A DNA stretch of 8,524 nucleotides from a candidate division CSSED10-310 bacterium. GTDB taxonomy: Bacteria; CSSED10-310; JAFGDC01. Made by a program: the position numbers and the translations under genes. Positions 5,636 through 8,524 of this stretch are shown here, in pieces; the first letter of the stretch is position 1; every line of letters starts with the position of its first letter. The stretch is from contig JAFGDC010000631.1 in assembly GCA_016932295.1 (NCBI GenBank), forward strand, positions 1-8,524, in the 5' to 3' direction. The notes beneath the pieces were generated by a model. It worked only from the letters and a program-made list of their open reading frames with translations. It had not been told where the DNA came from and did not search any database.

Positions 5636-7213
5636 GTGATCGAGACAGGTATTGATCGACGCACTACCCGATTGATCAGGGGGTGGGCACCTGATTGGAT
5701 GGCCATCGCGGCCCCGGTCTTCGCGGCACTCTTTATGCGGCTGCTGTTTCTCGGCACACATCCCATGTGGTACGACGAGGCCATGGTGCAGTACGAGGTC
5801 AAGAATCTGTGGGTGACCTTGTCCACCTTCCTCACCTTTCATCCGCCGTTGTTCATCATCCTGGCCAAGCCGTTTCACCTCGTCTCACTGAATGAATGGT
5901 GTCTCCGGCTACCCTCGGCGCTGTTCGGAACCATCGCCGTGTGGTTGACGGTTCTGCTGGGCCGCCGGCTCATGGATGCCCGTACGGGTTTCTATGCCGG
6001 CATGTTCCTCGCCTTTTCGCCATTCCACATCTTCTATTCGCAACAATTCCGTCCCAATTCGCTGCTCTCACTGATGGCGGCTGCCTGCCTCCTGGTTACC
6101 GCGAAACTGATTATCGATTCACCGGGTGGACCTGGAGAACCCAGAGGTGAAACCTGGCGATGGTTCGCCGTCACCCACATCCTGTTACTCTATACGCACT
6201 TCTTCGGGGTATTGCTGCTTGCGGCCGAAGACATCGCCATACTGCTCACCAGAAAGCTCACCATGCGCTTTGTCAGGCGCTGGCTCGGCACGCATCTCAT
6301 CATCATCGCATCCGCCGCACCGCTCATCACTCTCTTCCGTAAAATCACCACCGCCGTGACCGGCGTACAAACTATCTGGATCGAACCCATTACCTGGCGC
6401 ACGCCGTTCAATTCCTTCAAACTGTTCAACTTCGGGTTCTACCTTGTTGGAACCAGGGCTCGTTTCGCCATGGTGCTGGTGGGATGCATCCTGCTCATCG
6501 GATTGTCAGCCATGCGCAGACAACGGCGGGAACTGGTGTTCCTGGCAGCTACGACTGTCATCCCTCCCGCCGTGCCCATGCTGGCCTCCCTGGTAATCAA
6601 CCCTATCTATCTCGAGCGCAGCCTGGTTTTCATACTGGTTCCGTACGCGGTTCTTTTAGGCCGGGGACTGGCGCGGATACCTCCCCGTCTGCCGGCGGTA
6701 CTGGCGATGGCGCCGTTAGTCCTTCTATTGGCCGGGCCGATGTGGGCTCAATACAACAACCACCAGTTTCCCTGCTCGAACCGCACGGCCTGCGCCCGAA
6801 TAGAGGCCAAGCAGGCGGTGAACTACATCCGCGCCCATTGGCATGAGGGGGATTTCGTCGGACACAACCACATCCAGGGCTACATCCCATTCATCTTCTA
6901 CATGCCGATCGAGAATCAGGCGTACCTGATCAGTCGATGGGGCGAAGACCAGATCATCCTCGGCGGTTTCACGTATCCCGTGGAGGAAACGGAGCGCGCC
7001 ATCACGCTGTACGGAGGCCATTTCGATCTGTTTGACCGCGCAGCCGCCTTCCATTCACGCCTTTGGCTCGTGTTCACAAGGCCCGGAGTGAACAACGAAT
7101 TGAGTGCGGAAGCGCACTGGATGATGAACCGGATGGCGGAACTGGGGTGGACTATCGCCGATTACCAACGCTTCATGGGTATCGAACTGTACCTGTACCA
7201 ACCGGAACAATGA
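5636..7213 (+). CDS. GT39-type (PMT/ArnT-like) polytopic membrane glycosyltransferase
   Basis: 525 aa from GTG 5636, chosen because AAGGGGA lies eight bases upstream. The start of the family domain is seen: a first helix (about 22-40) followed by THPMWYDEA (41-49), whose D47-E48 pair matches the catalytic loop of GT39/GT-C enzymes; FHPPLF (68-73); ERL-like CLRLPSALFG (89-98); and SPFHIFYSQQFRPNSL (128-143). About nine or ten hydrophobic segments run to about residue 370. A non-membrane C-terminal domain (371-525), probably periplasmic, begins with C380 and C386, which could form a disulfide. Family members move a sugar from a polyprenyl-phosphate donor to lipid or protein at the outer face of the inner membrane. 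Acceptor and sugar cannot be read here. First gene of a tight three-gene set: one base separates it from the phosphatase gene. The polyprenyl diphosphate synthase lies divergently upstream. Family secure, specificity unknown. Confidence 0.85.
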   Translation: MIETGIDRRTTRLIRGWAPDWMAIAAPVFAALFMRLLFLGTHPMWYDEAMVQYEVKNLWVTLSTFLTFHPPLFIILAKPFHLVSLNEWCLRLPSALFGTIAVWLTVLLGRRLMDARTGFYAGMFLAFSPFHIFYSQQFRPNSLLSLMAAACLLVTAKLIIDSPGGPGEPRGETWRWFAVTHILLLYTHFFGVLLLAAEDIAILLTRKLTMRFVRRWLGTHLIIIASAAPLITLFRKITTAVTGVQTIWIEPITWRTPFNSFKLFNFGFYLVGTRARFAMVLVGCILLIGLSAMRRQRRELVFLAATTVIPPAVPMLASLVINPIYLERSLVFILVPYAVLLGRGLARIPPRLPAVLAMAPLVLLLAGPMWAQYNNHQFPCSNRTACARIEAKQAVNYIRAHWHEGDFVGHNHIQGYIPFIFYMPIENQAYLISRWGEDQIILGGFTYPVEETERAITLYGGHFDLFDRAAAFHSRLWLVFTRPGVNNELSAEAHWMMNRMAELGWTIADYQRFMGIELYLYQPEQ

Positions 7214-7214
7214 C

Positions 7215-7904
7215 ATGACGCACGGACAGCCGGTAATCAAGGCGGTGTACGCTGACATGGATGGCACCCTGGTGAGCTATGCACAAGGCAGTTTCCATTC
7301 CAGTTGGGATGCAGTGGGACACAGCCTCTGTGAGCGAAGCGAGTGGGATGAGGGATTCCAGCGGTATTACGGGCATCCGGAGAAGTATGAAGAATGGATA
7401 CAATACAACGCAAACCTGCTGTGCGGTAAGTCGGTTGAAGCCGCCAGGCAGGCCCTGCTGAACAACGGGTCACCCCCCTACAACAGGGGCGTGCGGAGAT
7501 TCTACAGAGCGGTGACCAGCCGCGTGATCACCGGCATTGTCACCAGCGGCCTGGGATTGCTGGCGCGCCATGTACAGGCTCAACTCGGCATGAATTTCGC
7601 CGTGGCGAACGAACTCCTGACCGCCGACGGTCGCTTCACCGGACTTGCGCAAACCCATGTACCGCTATGGCAAAAAGCGGATGTGGTACGCCGGCGCGCC
7701 GAACAGGATGGTGTCATGCTGGAGTGCACCTGTTTCATCGGAGACAATGAGAATGACATACCGGTGCTGAAACTGGTGGGCCTGCCAGTGATCTTCAAAC
7801 CGTACGCCGGGCGCAGTGCGCTGGTGAAAAGCATGGCGGCCGAAACAGGCCGGCCGGATGTCCTTGTGATCGACTCGTTCATGGAGTTACGCCATTATGT
7901 ATGA
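7215..7904 (+). CDS. HAD-superfamily phosphatase, SerB-like (HAD-IB)
   Basis: 229 aa. Motif I is DMDGT (14-18) with nucleophile D14 and acid/base D16. A helical C1-type cap follows (about 25-90, with W31, W44, W61). Motif II is IVTSG (108-112), with T110 or S111 as the phosphate contact; motif III is K154 in LWQKADVV; motif IV is GDNENDIPVL (176-185) with the metal-binding aspartates D177 and D181. This is the arrangement of phosphoserine phosphatase-like HAD-IB hydrolases, but many of these act on other small phosphomonoesters, so serine synthesis is not assured. The start follows the glycosyltransferase stop by one base and has only a weak GGA upstream, so translation is probably coupled. 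It overlaps the next gene by eight bases. In this context a substrate from sugar or lipid-linked metabolism is possible but unproven. Confidence 0.85.
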   Translation: MTHGQPVIKAVYADMDGTLVSYAQGSFHSSWDAVGHSLCERSEWDEGFQRYYGHPEKYEEWIQYNANLLCGKSVEAARQALLNNGSPPYNRGVRRFYRAVTSRVITGIVTSGLGLLARHVQAQLGMNFAVANELLTADGRFTGLAQTHVPLWQKADVVRRRAEQDGVMLECTCFIGDNENDIPVLKLVGLPVIFKPYAGRSALVKSMAAETGRPDVLVIDSFMELRHYV

Positions 7905-8436
7905 CAGGCTTCTCGCCAGACTGAAGCGCCTCACCACTCCGGACATCACAATCGTGGTCATCATCGCCTACATCATCCTCCTGGCCGCTGGCCTCCAGAT
8001 CATGGTGAACCATGGCGCTGCTCACGGAACGCCGCGACCGGAAGACCTGCCGGAACCATATAGAACCATTCTGCAGGGCATGATCAGAAACGCCATGAAC
8101 AACAAACCGATTGACATGGAACATATCGGAACGATCTTCCTGGATGATCGAAGCCCGCTCCCGCGTTCGATGAAGAAGGCGCAGTGGAGCAAACTGAAGG
8201 AGAGCGGCAGCCGGATTCTGGTGGTGTGCCGCGGGACCGTGAAGAAGGTTAAAATCGGTTCCTACACGACCCCCCGGTTGTTTGTGGAGGGTGACAACCC
8301 TGGAACCGTCAAACTCCGGTTTGGCATCGAATACACGGAAAGCCTCCGTGCTTTGGCAAAGGGTCAACCGGTAATCTGCACCGGCTTTCTTGGTGCCGCT
8401 TACGATGACGGCCTGTATGATTGCCGGTTGGAATGA
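7897..8436 (+). CDS. Small membrane-anchored protein with a tRNA_anti-like OB-fold domain
   Basis: 179 aa. A single membrane helix (about 17-36, rich in Ile, Val and Leu) follows a basic N-terminus (RLLARLKRL), suggesting the bulk is outside the cytoplasm, although a signal anchor cannot be told from a cleaved signal by eye. Residues about 40-104 form a linker. The C-terminal part (about 105-179) reads as alternating beta strands: RILVVCRGTVKKV, then PRLFVEG, VKLRFGIE, LAKGQPVICTGFLG and finally GLYDCRLE. The combination of 'h.V.G.V', 'L.kGq.V...G' and a closing 'L.DC.L' matches my memory of the tRNA_anti-like OB-fold family, usually small lipoproteins or anchored proteins of unknown function. 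C111, C161 and C176 are present. GGAG lies ten bases before ATG, and the gene overlaps the phosphatase gene by eight bases. Likely the last gene of the operon. The domain call is moderate; the function is unknown. Confidence 0.7.
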   Translation: MYDRLLARLKRLTTPDITIVVIIAYIILLAAGLQIMVNHGAAHGTPRPEDLPEPYRTILQGMIRNAMNNKPIDMEHIGTIFLDDRSPLPRSMKKAQWSKLKESGSRILVVCRGTVKKVKIGSYTTPRLFVEGDNPGTVKLRFGIEYTESLRALAKGQPVICTGFLGAAYDDGLYDCRLE

Positions 8437-8450
8437 CCGATCGTCCCGGG

Positions 8451-8524
8451 TCAGCTCCACAAGCCCGGCAGCACCGTCCCGCACGCCGGGCAGGCGCCAT
8501 TGACAAGTCGCTTTTCGAGCACCG
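8451..8524 (-). CDS. 3' end of a convergent gene with a C-terminal CxxC knuckle (23 codons visible)
   Basis: Reading leftward from the right edge, one minus-strand frame gives VLEKRLVNGACPACGTVLPG then LWS and TGA at 8453-8451. The CPACG pair followed by 'LPGLW' looks like a real zinc-knuckle tail; I recall similar tails on radical SAM enzymes such as those of the AmmeMemoRadiSam type, but this is memory and the fragment is too short to assign. The stop lies only 14 bases from the stop of the OB-fold gene, a normal convergent layout. The frame is open to the window edge, so its length is unknown. Confidence 0.5.
   Translation of the reverse strand, partial: VLEKRLVNGACPACGTVLPGLWS

Noticed and set aside
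7879..8484. 201-aa reverse-strand frame across the OB-fold gene
   Set aside because: It covers the rightward gene and the stop region, shows no recognisable domain, and the rightward frame has a membrane helix, a ribosome binding site and coupled overlap with its neighbour.
8463..8491. GC-rich hairpin GCCCGGC/GCCGGGC with a 15-base loop as a terminator for the operon
   Set aside because: The stem falls inside the likely coding tail of the convergent gene (the CPACG to LPG codons), the loop is long, and no T-tract follows. Probably coding composition.
8500..8505. TTGACA as a -35 box at the right edge
   Set aside because: The matching -10 would fall at or beyond the window end, and the hexamer lies within the likely minus-strand coding frame.

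Overview
The window comes from a bacterium of moderate GC content (by eye in the mid to upper 50s percent). A [2Fe-2S] subunit of a molybdenum hydroxylase, a long-chain polyprenyl diphosphate synthase and a polytopic GT39-like glycosyltransferase with a large non-membrane C-terminal domain fit a Gram-negative lineage. I cannot name the genus. I see no rRNA, tRNA, CRISPR array or insertion sequence.

Left part (1-3804). A partial minus-strand gene at the left edge encodes the N-terminus of a CoxS/xanthine-dehydrogenase-type ferredoxin subunit. A 189-base divergent intergenic region with a good sigma70-like promoter separates it from two rightward genes. These encode related large GTPases (578 and about 580 aa). 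Each has an N-terminal G domain, a long helical region and a C-terminal hydrophobic segment, which is a dynamin-like layout. Both share the P-loop GGTGVGKS, a switch-I-like RPxT and an unusual G3 motif DxPDFDS in place of DxxG. The genes overlap at TGATG, so they are probably translationally coupled and their products probably act together at a membrane.

Middle part (3805-5635). A 211-base convergent spacer follows. After it comes a minus-strand long-chain polyprenyl diphosphate synthase whose real start is ATG at 5053. Then there is a divergent region of about 580 bases with a candidate promoter facing each way, a near-identical 14-base direct repeat and a 9-base tandem repeat next to a ribosome binding site.

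Right part (5636-8524). Three tightly packed rightward genes form a likely operon: a GT39-type membrane glycosyltransferase starting at GTG 5636, a SerB-like HAD phosphatase, and a small membrane-anchored protein with a C-terminal stretch like the tRNA_anti-like OB-fold. At the right edge the 3' end of a convergent minus-strand gene can be read, ending in a CxxC knuckle.

The most interesting element is the tandem GTPase pair. The first member has a degenerate G4 motif and the second a canonical one, suggesting specialised subunits of a membrane-remodelling or membrane-associated complex. A second, weaker theme is lipid-linked sugar chemistry: a polyprenyl diphosphate synthase lies divergently beside a glycosyltransferase of a superfamily whose members use polyprenyl-phosphate sugars.
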